From the NCBI RefSeq assembly GCF_037860775.1, contig NZ_JBBEWC010000013.1:62001-126000 (forward strand): DNA of 64,000 nucleotides, in the 5' to 3' direction. The notes under the pieces are model-generated. The model did no database searches and was not told where the DNA came from. It saw nothing but the letters and a program-made list of their open reading frames with translations. Both the position numbers and the translations under genes were made by a program. This DNA comes from Emticicia soli (lineage in GTDB: Bacteria; Bacteroidota; Bacteroidia; Cytophagales; Spirosomataceae). Positions 1 through 9,017 of this stretch are shown here, piece after piece. Every line of letters starts with the position of its first letter. Positions within the stretch are counted from its first letter, which is position 1.

Positions 1-1
1 T

Positions 2-481
2 ATTCAGCTATTGGCAGAAGATAAAAGTGTTTCGCCAGAGACATTGAAGCGTTTGATTGCTATGGCAAAAACAGATGTTTCGCCATTGGTTCGTTTATAT
101 CTGGCGTCGGCCATGCAACGCATACACCCAAGCCAACGTTGGGATGTTGTAGAGGCATTGGCGCAAAAAGTAGCAGATAAAGCCGACCATAATCTGCCTT
201 TAATGGTTTGGTATGCTGCCGAGCCTTTGGCTGCTTTAGATGCCAAACGTTTTATAACTATGTCGGAAAAAGCTAAATTACCTAAGTTTTTAGCCTACGC
301 CATTCAACGTACAGGTGCTTTGAATACTACCGAAGCTAAAAATCTGTTAAAGGATTTAGACGGACGTTTAGATAAAGTGCCTTCAAAAACGAATCAGGAT
401 AATCAGGCATTAATTGCCAAAATTCTTGACCCGTCACATGATGCAAAAGCAAATCATGGAAACCATGAGGAGAGTCATTAA
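2..481 (+). CDS. HEAT-repeat protein, C-terminal part (5' end outside window)
   Basis: The frame is open from base 2, so the true start lies upstream and only about 159 C-terminal residues are visible. They form helical pairs (for example VSPLVRLYLASAMQRI and NLPLMVWYAAEPLA) typical of HEAT-type repeats. In Bacteroidota and Planctomycetes this kind of tail is common in large secreted PVC-type dehydrogenase-like proteins with cytochrome domains, but no CxxCH haem motif is seen in this fragment. The tail ends in a His-rich stretch (NHGNHEESH). The stop codon touches the left arm of the palindrome at 481-622. The HEAT-like fold is reasonably supported; the identity of the whole protein is an inference. 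Confidence 0.6.
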   Translation: MQLLAEDKSVSPETLKRLIAMAKTDVSPLVRLYLASAMQRIHPSQRWDVVEALAQKVADKADHNLPLMVWYAAEPLAALDAKRFITMSEKAKLPKFLAYAIQRTGALNTTEAKNLLKDLDGRLDKVPSKTNQDNQALIAKILDPSHDAKANHGNHEESH

Positions 482-622
482 TGTCTTGAACTTTGATTTA
501 CCTGATTTATATGATTTCTCTGATTACTAAGACACTGTTTAAGTTGTTGTTCACATCAAAAAATCATTTAAATCAAAACAATCAGGTAAAGCGGTACGCC
601 GCCCCGGCAAAGTTCAAGACAT
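481..622. repeat. Imperfect palindromic element (142 bp)
   Basis: The outer arms ATGTCTTGAACTTTG (481-495) and CAAAGTTCAAGACAT (608-622) are perfect 15-bp inverted copies. Inside them ATTTACCTGATT is matched imperfectly by AATCAGGTAAA. The element fills the gap between the HEAT protein and the FG-GAP protein and begins at the last base of the upstream stop codon. It could fold as one long hairpin in RNA. It has no coding capacity and looks like a miniature inverted-repeat element. Confidence 0.7.
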
Positions 623-641
623 ATCACAAATAAAAAAAGAT

Positions 642-1829
642 ATGAAAACAAACATAAATCGTAATATATGGGGTGCTTTGGCGCTTATGCTGGTTGGCTG
701 TTTTTGTGCCGGTGTTGCTTTTGGCCAGAGTGCTGTCAATTTCAATAAAACGAAAATTACCGGAGATTTTATCTCAGAGGGTGTAGCAGTAGCTGACCTC
801 AACAAAGATGGTAAACTAGATATTGTGGCAGGGTATTATTGGTTTGAAGCGCCAAACTGGACACGCCATGAAATGGCTCCGTCAAGAGCATTTAAACCCC
901 GTGAAGAATACAGCGAATCGTTTCTGAACCTAGGTATGGATGTAAATCTTGATGGCTGGGACGATGTGGTAATTATCGATTTTCCGGGGAAAGCGGGTTT
1001 CTGGTTCGAGAATCCAAAGAATAAACCGGGTCATTGGAAAAAACACATCATTGCCGATTCGATAGGGATTGCAAATGAATCACCGGGCTTTATTGATATT
1101 GATGGTGATGGTCGACTGGATATTCTTTGTGGCGATAAAGCCAAGAAGCAAATTGTATGGCTTCAAGCGCCAACCAAAAAAGGCGGAACCGAATGGAAGC
1201 GCAACGCCATCAGCAAAGAAAATGTACCCGGTACAGAGATATTTTCGCATGGCATTGGCTATGGAGATATTGACAAAGATGGTATCAACGATGTAGTGAT
1301 ACGTGAAGGTTGGTTTAAGGGCACAAAAGATAATAAAGGCGGCAATTGGGTATTTCATCCGGCCAATATTGGTGAGCCATGCTCGCACATGCAGATACTT
1401 GATGTAAACGGCGATGGCAAAGCCGACGTTGTAAGTGCCTCGGCCCATGCGCTTGGTATCTGGTTTCATGAGCAGGTAGAAAAAGATGGAAAGATAGATT
1501 TTGTTACTCACCTAATGAGCAACACTACTTCACAAACGCACTCCTCTATCATGGCCGATTTAAATGGTGATGGCAAAGCAGAATATATAACAGGCAAGCG
1601 GTTTCTGGCACATAATGGCCGTGACCCGGGCGATGCCGATGCACCTTATTTATTGTATTTTGAGTTTACCCCCGGCCAGAAACCTTACTGGAAAGAGCAC
1701 GTAATAGATGCTGACTCAGGCGCCGGCCTTAATATAGTAGCCCAAGACATCAACAAAGACAAAAAGATTGACATCGTAGTAGCTAATAAAAACGGTGTGT
1801 TTTTGTTTGAGAATTTGGGGAGGAAGTAG
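642..1829 (+). CDS. Secreted FG-GAP/VCBS repeat protein
   Basis: 395 residues with a signal peptide (hydrophobic core ALALMLVGCFCAGVAFG, probable cleavage after GQS). Seven calcium-binding-like loops of the form DxNxDGxxDI follow, including DLNKDGKLDI, DIDGDGRLDI, DVNGDGKADV and DINKDKKIDI. These mark FG-GAP/VCBS repeats that build a beta-propeller, so the protein is probably exported and calcium-stabilised. Several WFxxP and GxWF segments recur with the repeats. It lies just downstream of the HEAT-repeat protein, an arrangement that suits a joint role at the cell surface, but the substrate is unknown. No C-terminal type IX sorting domain is visible, so periplasmic or lipid-free outer-surface location cannot be decided. 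Confidence 0.75.
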   Translation: MKTNINRNIWGALALMLVGCFCAGVAFGQSAVNFNKTKITGDFISEGVAVADLNKDGKLDIVAGYYWFEAPNWTRHEMAPSRAFKPREEYSESFLNLGMDVNLDGWDDVVIIDFPGKAGFWFENPKNKPGHWKKHIIADSIGIANESPGFIDIDGDGRLDILCGDKAKKQIVWLQAPTKKGGTEWKRNAISKENVPGTEIFSHGIGYGDIDKDGINDVVIREGWFKGTKDNKGGNWVFHPANIGEPCSHMQILDVNGDGKADVVSASAHALGIWFHEQVEKDGKIDFVTHLMSNTTSQTHSSIMADLNGDGKAEYITGKRFLAHNGRDPGDADAPYLLYFEFTPGQKPYWKEHVIDADSGAGLNIVAQDINKDKKIDIVVANKNGVFLFENLGRK

Positions 1830-1940
1830 GTATATAAAGTTTTTAACCACGGAGTTCTCGGAGTAAAAACTCACAGAGTTTCACGGAGTTTTTTACTGTT
1901 CTATGGAAACGATTTTAAAACTTATGCGGAATTGGATACA

Positions 1941-2127
1941 AAAGAGGCTGTCTCAAAAGAAAACGGCACAAAATATTATTTGGCAAGACACTGACCCCAC
2001 TCCCCAACCCCTCTCCCCAACTGTGGGGAGAGGGGCTTTTTAGTCCCCTCCCCATTGTTGGGGAGGGTTAGGGTGGGGTCTTTTCCAAATATTATTTGGT
2101 ATAAAAAACTTTTGAGACAGCCTCTTT
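1941..2127. repeat. 187-bp nested palindromic element
   Basis: Perfect 19-bp outer arms AAAGAGGCTGTCTCAAAAG (1941-1959) and its reverse complement (2109-2127). Inside lie AAATATTATTTGG twice in direct orientation (1971-1983 and 2087-2099) and a C-rich/G-rich inverted core that begins GACCCCAC and ends GGGGTGGGGTC. The core resembles the CCCCTCTCC/GGAGAGGGG palindromes found elsewhere in the window, including those inside mnmE. The rest of the 1830-2178 gap holds only short GGAGTTT-type repeats at about 1842-1893. The gap lies between a plus-strand and a minus-strand gene that converge here. Confidence 0.75.
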
Positions 2128-2178
2128 GCGTTTGTTTAAAATGTTTGTGTATCATTCAATAGAACCTGTAATGCTGTT

Positions 2179-3591
2179 TTATTCAACGCCGCCGCCTAGT
2201 GCTCTGTATAAATCTACGATGGCGTTTAGTTTTTCTCTCTTAATATTAATGGCCTCCAGCTCGTTTTGCAAAGCATTGTTTTGTGCCGTGATAACTTCCA
2301 GATAATTGGCTACGCCGCTTTTATAAAGCAATAGTGCGTCACTTTTTGCTTTCATGAGTGAAGCGTTTTTCTGTTCTACCAGAGCTATACGGCTGTCGGA
2401 ATACTTGGCAGTTGCCAAAGCATTTGAAACTTCGCCTACAGCGGTCAAGACCGATTGTCTGAATTGAACAGCCGCTTTTTCTTGCTCTATTATGGCTACT
2501 TCGTAGGCCGTTTGTAAAGCTTTTTTCTGGAAAATCGGCTGCACAAGGTTTACTCCCAGATTCTTAACTAATGAACCCGGTAAATCGAACCATGTATTGA
2601 ATTTGAATGAGTTGGCACCAACCGAACTACTCAAACTTATGGCCGGATACATAGCTGCTTTTGCTAGTCCGGTTCTTGAGTTGGCCGAAACCACGGCATA
2701 TTCAGCCGCTTTTACATCGGGTCTTCTGCTGAGCAACATGGCAGGCACACCCATCGGGAAAACTTCTTCGGGCGATGCCGCAGCAAAGTTTCCGGCTCTT
2801 TCAATGCGGTCAGGATAAGCGCCACAAAGTATGCTCAAGGCATTTTCGGTAACGGCTATATTCTGTAAGGCCAAAGGCACTAATAACTCGGCTGTTTTCT
2901 TTTGTGCTTCTGCCTGGTCAACAGCCAATGAGGTAATCTGGCCTGAGTTGTATTGCAAATGAAGAATACGCAAGGTACTATCACCAAGCTGGATATTGCG
3001 CTCAGCTATTTTCAATTGCTCGTCAAGCGTAATAAGGTTATAATACGCCTGCGCAACCTGTACTATTATACGTGTTTTTAATGCCGCAATGTTTTCTTTT
3101 TGTGCAAAGTAGTTGGCCAACGCCCCCTCTTTCATCATTTTGGTTTTACCCCAGATGTCGGCCTCCCAACCTAAGCGTAAAGTTGCGCTGTAATCGTCAA
3201 GAAAATTAGAACCTAAAAACTGGTCGCTTATCGACCCATTCAATGAGTTTTTAGAAAGCCATGTTCTGTTTGCGCCAAGGCTAAAGTCAAAAGTTGGTAA
3301 GAGATTCAGTCTTGCTTGTTGGTAAGTAAGGTCTAGTTGTTGCATAGTCTTTAAAGCAACAGATACCTCATTATTCCCCTTCAATGCTTTGTCGATTAAA
3401 CCAACCAGAATCGGGTCTTTGAAAAAGGTTCTCCACGGCAGCATCACTGTATCGGCTGTTACAGCTATGGTATCTCTGTAATTTTGTGGTACGTTCAGGT
3501 CTGCCCGGCTATATTTCTTCCCGACACTACAAGCCGAAAGAAATGTAACCATCACTAACCCAACGATTATATATTTATTCGATAGTCTCAT
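2179..3591 (-). CDS. RND efflux outer-membrane channel lipoprotein (OprM/NodT family)
   Basis: 470 residues, the usual length of OprM-type TolC relatives. A lipobox (LSAC, Cys21) follows the N-terminal hydrophobic stretch, so the mature protein should be lipid-anchored in the outer membrane. Two helical repeat blocks (about 55-240 and 270-465) are typical of the outer membrane efflux family, with the characteristic LLSRRPDVKAAEY motif and YNSGQITSLAVDQAEA. It forms the exit duct of the pump. It is the last gene of a three-gene minus-strand operon and starts 3 bases after the permease stop. Confidence 0.93.
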   Translation of the reverse strand: MRLSNKYIIVGLVMVTFLSACSVGKKYSRADLNVPQNYRDTIAVTADTVMLPWRTFFKDPILVGLIDKALKGNNEVSVALKTMQQLDLTYQQARLNLLPTFDFSLGANRTWLSKNSLNGSISDQFLGSNFLDDYSATLRLGWEADIWGKTKMMKEGALANYFAQKENIAALKTRIIVQVAQAYYNLITLDEQLKIAERNIQLGDSTLRILHLQYNSGQITSLAVDQAEAQKKTAELLVPLALQNIAVTENALSILCGAYPDRIERAGNFAAASPEEVFPMGVPAMLLSRRPDVKAAEYAVVSANSRTGLAKAAMYPAISLSSSVGANSFKFNTWFDLPGSLVKNLGVNLVQPIFQKKALQTAYEVAIIEQEKAAVQFRQSVLTAVGEVSNALATAKYSDSRIALVEQKNASLMKAKSDALLLYKSGVANYLEVITAQNNALQNELEAINIKREKLNAIVDLYRALGGGVE

Positions 3592-3594
3592 GTC

Positions 3595-6500
3595 TTAATG
3601 TGATGACGAGGTCAGTTTATTTTTTCTCGATATTTTTTCTTGCAGGTACTGGAAGAGCATGTATAACAGCGGTATCACGAAAATACCCAATATTACCCCG
3701 CTCAACATCCCGATAGCCGCGCTTGTACTGATAGACTTATTACCTGCGGCTGTTCCACCGGTGGCTGTCATCAATGGTATCATACCCACAATAAAGGCCA
3801 GTGATGTCATTACGATTGGTCTTATTCGGGCTTTTGCCGCTTCAATAGCCGAATCGAATATCGACATACCTGTGCTTCTGCGTTGCACGGCAAACTCAAC
3901 AATCAGGATAGCATTTTTGGCTAATAGACCCACAAGCATAATCAAACCTACCTGTACATAAATGTTGTTATCGAGCCCGATAGCTTTAATGCCTACAAAA
4001 GCACCCAATACCCCCGTAGGAATAGAAAACAATACCGCCAATGGCAACAGGTAGCTTTCGTATTGTGCAGCCAGAAGAAAGTACACAAAAAGAAGGCTCA
4101 ACATCAGGATAACTAAAGTCTGGTTGCCCGATTCTTTCTCTTCCAAACTCAAACCTGTCCATTCGTAGCTATAATCGCTTGGGAGTTTGTTCAATACATT
4201 TAGTTCCAGATTTTCCATCAAAGCCCCATTACTTGTGCCAGGTTGAGAAACTACGTTGATAGATACGGCATTGTATAGATTGTATCGGTTTACTGACTCA
4301 GGCCCATAAACTTTGTTAAGTGTAACCAAGGTCTTAACCGGAATCATTTCTCCCCGATCATTCCGAACAAATATCTCATTAAAGGCATTCTCATCGGTTC
4401 TGAATATGCCATCGGCTTTTACGTTTACCCGATAAAACTTACCAAATCTGGTAAAGTTCAATGATTGGTCTCCGGCAAAATACATTTGAATAGTACCGAG
4501 CATCGAACTAACGTCAACACCCAACTGGTTGGCTTTGTCTTCGTCTACTTCAAGCTCTAACTGCGGATAATCTACCCGAAAAACGGTGTAAGCCATTTGT
4601 ACGCCCGGTTGTTTCATTATCTGCTCAATTACCTTATCGGCCATTGCTTTCAATGAAACCGCACCTCGGCCCATTCTATCCTGCAATACAAGTTCGGCAC
4701 CACTGCTGATACCATACCCATCAACCGGAGGCATCCTGATAACCATTACTGTACCTTCTCTTACTGTGCTAAGTTTCTTTGTAATCATCTCGTGCACTGT
4801 CTCAATATCTTTCACTGCTCCTCTATCTTTTTTGTCTTTCAGCTTCACAAAGCCTGTTACATAGGCAGGGCTGGCATTACCACCAAGAATATTGAAACCC
4901 GTAATACTGGTATTTATATCAACTGCTTCTATGTCTTCCAACAATTTATCAATTTTCCCTGCGGCTTTAGTTGTGCGGTCAAGCGCAGTGCCAGGAGGCA
5001 TGGCAAGGCTATACACCACAAAGTTGTCGTCTTCCATCGGTACAAAACTTCTGGTTGTGTTGGTAACCAATAGCACTGCGCCTACAATGGTGCTGATAAC
5101 GAATAAAGCACCCACCCATTTGTTTTTGGCAAAAAAGCCTAAGCCTTTAATGTATCGGCCCGTCAGATTATCAAAGCCTGCATTGAAAGCAACAGTAAAG
5201 CGTCTGCCAAAGCTCATTTTCTTACGCTTATCGGTATGATTATCGGCATGTGTGTTTTTCAACAGCATGGCACAAAGCGCAGGCGTAAGCGTAAGGGCAT
5301 TTACGGCCGAAATAATGATAGATACCGCAAGTGTATAAGCAAATTGTTTATAGAAAATACCTGATGAACCAGTCATGAAGCCAATCGGAATAAACACTGC
5401 CGACATTACGAGGGTAATAGATACTACCGCACCTGTAATTTCGCTCATGGCGCTATGCGTAGCTTCTCGCCCTGTCATGTTGGTGCCTTCGAGCTTACTG
5501 TGCACGGCCTCAACCACAACTATGGCATCATCAACCACAATACCAATAGCTAATACCAAGGCAAATAGCGTAAGGATATTGATAGTAAAGCCGAAAACCA
5601 ACAGGAAGAAAAACGTACCTACAATAGCAACCGGAACGGCAATGGCCGGAATAATGGTTGAGCGGAAATCTTGCAGGAATAGGAATACCACAATAAATAC
5701 AAGAATAAAGGCTTCTATCAGGGTAGACTTTACCTGGCCCGTAGCCTCATCAAGTCTTTCCTTAGTACTCATCAATTTATCGTATTTGATACCTGCCGGA
5801 AACGAGCGGGCAGCTTTTGCTACTTCGTTAGCTACGCCAATTTCAATCTCATTGGCATTTGAACCAGAGGTTTGCAAGATGGCAACCGTTACGGCATTTT
5901 TGCCATTGTTTTTGGTATCGCCACTGTAGCTGATAGAGCCAAACTCTAATCTGGATACATCTTTCAGGCGCACAAAATTGGCTCCGTTTCTTTTTACTAC
6001 TATGTTTTCGTATTGCTCTGGCAGGTTCTTTTTCCCTTTATAACGGATAACGTACTCAAGGGCTGCATCTGATTCTTCACCGAATTTACCGGGTGCCGAT
6101 TCTAAACTTTGTCGGGCAATGGCTGTAGTAACATCTTCGGGTACAAGCCCATAAACAGCCATTTTCTGAGGATTCAACCATACACGCATCGAATAATCTT
6201 TCAGACCAAATACCTGCGCTTGCCCTACACCGGGTACACGCTTGATTTGCGGAATAATATTGATGTTGGCATAGTTTTGTAAAAATAGCTCGTCGTATTT
6301 CTCGTTGTCTTCAGTATAAATATTGAAAATCATAATCATACTGTTCTGGCGCTTAGATGTGGTAAGACCTCCACGAACTACCTCTTGCGGTAATATTGGG
6401 GTTGCCTGTTGCACCCTGTTCTGTACGTTTACGGCAGCTTGGTCGGGATTTACGCCTTGCTTAAAAATGATGTCGATAGAAAAAGATCCATCATTACTTG

Positions 6501-6744
6501 CCGTAGACTTAATGTACTGCATATTTTCAACCCCGTTGATTTGCTCTTCGAGGGGTGTTACTACCGAACGTAGCACGGCTTCACTATTACCCCCCGGGTA
6601 CATACCACTTACGTTAACAGTTGGGGGCGAAATATCGGGAAATCTTGTTATCGGAAGTCTTAAAAGACCTATGATTCCGAGTATAACAAATATGATAGAT
6701 ATTACTGTGGCCAATACTGGCCTATCTATTATGTTTTTTAACAT
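3595..6744 (-). CDS. RND multidrug efflux permease (HAE1/AcrB family)
   Basis: 1049 residues, the full length of AcrB-like pumps. It starts with the first transmembrane helix right after ML-KNIIDRPVLATV. The proton-relay aspartates of TM4 are present (GIVVDDAIVVVEAV, Asp405-Asp406) and the TM10 lysine lies in GLLAKNAILIVEFA. Two large periplasmic loops separate the two six-helix bundles. It would export hydrophobic or amphipathic compounds using the proton gradient, together with the adaptor upstream and the channel downstream. The substrate cannot be read from sequence. No local repressor of the TetR or MarR type is adjacent. Confidence 0.95.
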   Translation of the reverse strand: MLKNIIDRPVLATVISIIFVILGIIGLLRLPITRFPDISPPTVNVSGMYPGGNSEAVLRSVVTPLEEQINGVENMQYIKSTASNDGSFSIDIIFKQGVNPDQAAVNVQNRVQQATPILPQEVVRGGLTTSKRQNSMIMIFNIYTEDNEKYDELFLQNYANINIIPQIKRVPGVGQAQVFGLKDYSMRVWLNPQKMAVYGLVPEDVTTAIARQSLESAPGKFGEESDAALEYVIRYKGKKNLPEQYENIVVKRNGANFVRLKDVSRLEFGSISYSGDTKNNGKNAVTVAILQTSGSNANEIEIGVANEVAKAARSFPAGIKYDKLMSTKERLDEATGQVKSTLIEAFILVFIVVFLFLQDFRSTIIPAIAVPVAIVGTFFFLLVFGFTINILTLFALVLAIGIVVDDAIVVVEAVHSKLEGTNMTGREATHSAMSEITGAVVSITLVMSAVFIPIGFMTGSSGIFYKQFAYTLAVSIIISAVNALTLTPALCAMLLKNTHADNHTDKRKKMSFGRRFTVAFNAGFDNLTGRYIKGLGFFAKNKWVGALFVISTIVGAVLLVTNTTRSFVPMEDDNFVVYSLAMPPGTALDRTTKAAGKIDKLLEDIEAVDINTSITGFNILGGNASPAYVTGFVKLKDKKDRGAVKDIETVHEMITKKLSTVREGTVMVIRMPPVDGYGISSGAELVLQDRMGRGAVSLKAMADKVIEQIMKQPGVQMAYTVFRVDYPQLELEVDEDKANQLGVDVSSMLGTIQMYFAGDQSLNFTRFGKFYRVNVKADGIFRTDENAFNEIFVRNDRGEMIPVKTLVTLNKVYGPESVNRYNLYNAVSINVVSQPGTSNGALMENLELNVLNKLPSDYSYEWTGLSLEEKESGNQTLVILMLSLLFVYFLLAAQYESYLLPLAVLFSIPTGVLGAFVGIKAIGLDNNIYVQVGLIMLVGLLAKNAILIVEFAVQRRSTGMSIFDSAIEAAKARIRPIVMTSLAFIVGMIPLMTATGGTAAGNKSISTSAAIGMLSGVILGIFVIPLLYMLFQYLQEKISRKNKLTSSSH

Positions 6745-6778
6745 GCTGAATATCTTTAAGGATTTAGAGAGAGGGAGA

Positions 6779-7918
6779 TTAACGCTTAGCTGTGTCTGAT
6801 GCCGCCACAGGGACTACTTTCATGCCCTGATTTAGTACATCAATACGGTTAAGCACAACTTTGTCGCCCGTAGTTAAACCAGTTTCTACAATGTAATTAT
6901 TAGCAGAGCTTCCGCTGATTGTAATAGGTTTCATGTCTACCTTGTTGCTATCGCCTAATACAAACACAAAGAATCTATCCTGAATATCTTTCACACTCGA
7001 CATCGGGATAACGATAGATGAATCGAACTCTTTTTTAATAACTACTTTAGCAGAGCCACCAGAACGCAGAATTTTATCAGGGTTCTGAAAAACAGCTTTT
7101 AAAGGGATACTCCCTGTCAGGCGGTCGATATTTCCACTTGCCATTTCAAGGCGGCCTTTGTGTTCATATACTGTGCCATCGGCCATTATCAACTCTATGG
7201 CATTGCTTCCTTCCTTGTTTTTCTGGTCTTTCATAAACGAAATATAGTCGCCCTCACTCAAAGAGAAATAAACAAATACCTGATTGATTTCTGACAGTGT
7301 TGTAAGCGGTGTAACATCACTAGGCGTAACTAAATTACCGATACGGTTCGGGATTCGGCCTATATAGCCACTCACAGGGGCTTTTATAAGGCTAAACGCT
7401 GCATTGATTTGCGACGAACCCAAGCCCGCAGTAGCTTGTGCTACCTGCGCTTTGGCAGAGGCATAGTTGGCTTCGGCTGTTTTAAGTTGTATTTCAGATA
7501 CTACTTTGCCTTCTACAAGCGGTTTTATTTTTTCGAGTTCAAGGCGGGCAGCTTCTTCGGCAGCCATTGCTACTTTAACAGCAGCCTGGCTGGTTTTTAC
7601 TTGTTCCTGGTACACATCTCCCTTAATTTTAAAGAGAGATTGGCCTTTTTTTACGTAGTCGCCTTCTTTTACATAGATTTCTTCGAGGTAACCAATTACC
7701 TGTGCTTTTACGTCTACATTTACGGTACCTTCAATAGCACCCGGATACTTCTTCTCAACAACCGCTGCTGATGTATGTATTTGCATTACGTCAACATCAA
7801 CAGGGGCTTCCTGTGGTGCTTGGCTTGTATTGCTTGCACATGACATTAAAAACAGATTGGCTAGTAAAAATAATGTTGTTATAGTAGTAGCTTTTCTTTG
7901 TGGAAACATTTTTAGCAT
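6779..7918 (-). CDS. RND efflux membrane fusion lipoprotein (AcrA/MexA-like)
   Basis: 379 residues with a lipobox (LMSC, Cys27), a lipoyl-type half motif (IYVKEGDYVKKGQSLFKI), a helical hairpin of about 100-170, a second lipoyl half (GYIGRIPNRIGNLVTPS) and a beta-barrel domain. This is the domain order of periplasmic adaptor proteins, which bridge permease and outer-membrane channel. It is the first gene of the operon, 34 bases upstream of the permease, so the promoter should lie in 7919-8261. Confidence 0.94.
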   Translation of the reverse strand: MLKMFPQRKATTITTLFLLANLFLMSCASNTSQAPQEAPVDVDVMQIHTSAAVVEKKYPGAIEGTVNVDVKAQVIGYLEEIYVKEGDYVKKGQSLFKIKGDVYQEQVKTSQAAVKVAMAAEEAARLELEKIKPLVEGKVVSEIQLKTAEANYASAKAQVAQATAGLGSSQINAAFSLIKAPVSGYIGRIPNRIGNLVTPSDVTPLTTLSEINQVFVYFSLSEGDYISFMKDQKNKEGSNAIELIMADGTVYEHKGRLEMASGNIDRLTGSIPLKAVFQNPDKILRSGGSAKVVIKKEFDSSIVIPMSSVKDIQDRFFVFVLGDSNKVDMKPITISGSSANNYIVETGLTTGDKVVLNRIDVLNQGMKVVPVAASDTAKR

Positions 7919-8261
7919 TTTTTGGGAGATTAATTTTCAATGCAAAAAAAATAAAGCATTTACACAAATAAGGCTTGGAAATGACCGAACCGTGAATATT
8001 TATTGCTGAAACGAAGATAAGTTTAACCGAAAATCTGACTTAGAGTTACCTAAATGAAAGATGAAAATTAGCTGATAAAGTCATGATCTATGTAAGATAG
8101 AAATCATTGTAGTTTCATGAACTAATACACATAAAAATACGTTTTTGCGCCACTAAATTGCAATAATGGGGTAGAGGGAAGCAAAATAATAAGAAATAAA
8201 ATAGTTTATTAATGCTTGAAAAAGCAAGTTGTTATGGCAACGCCTCGTGCGATGAAGCGAC
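7919..8261. other. Intergenic region with expected efflux promoter, no gene seen
   Basis: 343 AT-rich bases between the efflux operon start and the end of the LytTR regulator gene, both on the minus strand. I saw no reading frame worth calling and no convincing TAnnTTTG box on the minus strand. A short hairpin TGCTTGAAAAAGCAAG lies at about 8213-8228, close behind the regulator stop, and may help end that transcript. Confidence 0.4.
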
Positions 8262-9017
8262 TTAAAAATCCAGCCAGTTTTTTAATAGATTGGCTTTTTC
8301 GCGGCTTACAATTATTTCTACCTCAGGGTCATTTTTTATATCAATCTTGAGTTTGCCGTTGAAATAATTGTGAATCTGCTGTATGGCATTGATGTGCACA
8401 ATAAACTGCCTGTTGGCTCTGAAGAATAACTTAGGGTCAAGCTGTTGTTCCAGCTCTTCTAGTGTTTGTGGTACTATTTCTTCTGTACCTGTGTGTAGGG
8501 TTGCCCGTGTTATTTTGAGTTCAGAATAAAAATAGATAATGTCTTCTACCATTAAAGATTTGTAGCCATCACGATAAGGTAACAAAAACCTGCTTCTGAA
8601 TTCTTTAGGTTTCAAGTAATTCAGCAAACCTTCAATCGATTTTTCCTGCTGCCCTGATACAAATGTCTCTAGCTTTTCGAATGCGGCTTCTAATTCTTCG
8701 GGTTCTACTGGTTTTAGCAGATAATCTACGCTGTTGTATTTGAATGCTCTTACAGCGTATTCGTCATAAGCAGTAGTAAATATAATAGGGCAGTTAATGT
8801 TTACTCTGGCAAAAATATCAAAACTTATGCCGTCGGCCAGCCTTACGTCCATCATCACAACATCGGGGTTATCATTGGTGTTAAACCAATCAACGCTATC
8901 TGCAATGCTATCAAGCACCGCAACAATGCTGGCCTTTGGCCGGATGGTTTTAATTAAGCGCTGTAATCGGTCAGCATTAGGCTTTTCGTCCTCTATAATT
9001 AGTATGCGGTTAATCAT
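8262..9017 (-). CDS. LytTR-family response regulator
   Basis: 251 residues. Receiver domain at 1-120 with the acidic pair ED (9-11), phosphoacceptor Asp57 (VVMMDVRLADG), the TT of IIFTTAYDEYAV and the lysine of DYLLKPVEP. A LytTR DNA-binding domain occupies about 145-251 (FFRANRQFIVHINAI). Its start codon overlaps the stop of the upstream kinase gene in an ATGA arrangement (9014-9017), so the two proteins are translationally coupled and act as one signalling system. Targets are unknown; the efflux operon lies next downstream and is a possible one. Confidence 0.94.
   Translation of the reverse strand: MINRILIIEDEKPNADRLQRLIKTIRPKASIVAVLDSIADSVDWFNTNDNPDVVMMDVRLADGISFDIFARVNINCPIIFTTAYDEYAVRAFKYNSVDYLLKPVEPEELEAAFEKLETFVSGQQEKSIEGLLNYLKPKEFRSRFLLPYRDGYKSLMVEDIIYFYSELKITRATLHTGTEEIVPQTLEELEQQLDPKLFFRANRQFIVHINAIQQIHNYFNGKLKIDIKNDPEVEIIVSREKANLLKNWLDF

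Noticed and set aside
1842..1893. Possible small coding repeat with GGAGTTT units
   Set aside because: Short degenerate repeats without an open frame; kept only as part of the intergenic description.
5375..5929. 184-codon plus-strand frame inside the RND permease gene
   Set aside because: Lies wholly within a well-supported gene on the other strand; hydrophobic artefact of the antisense.
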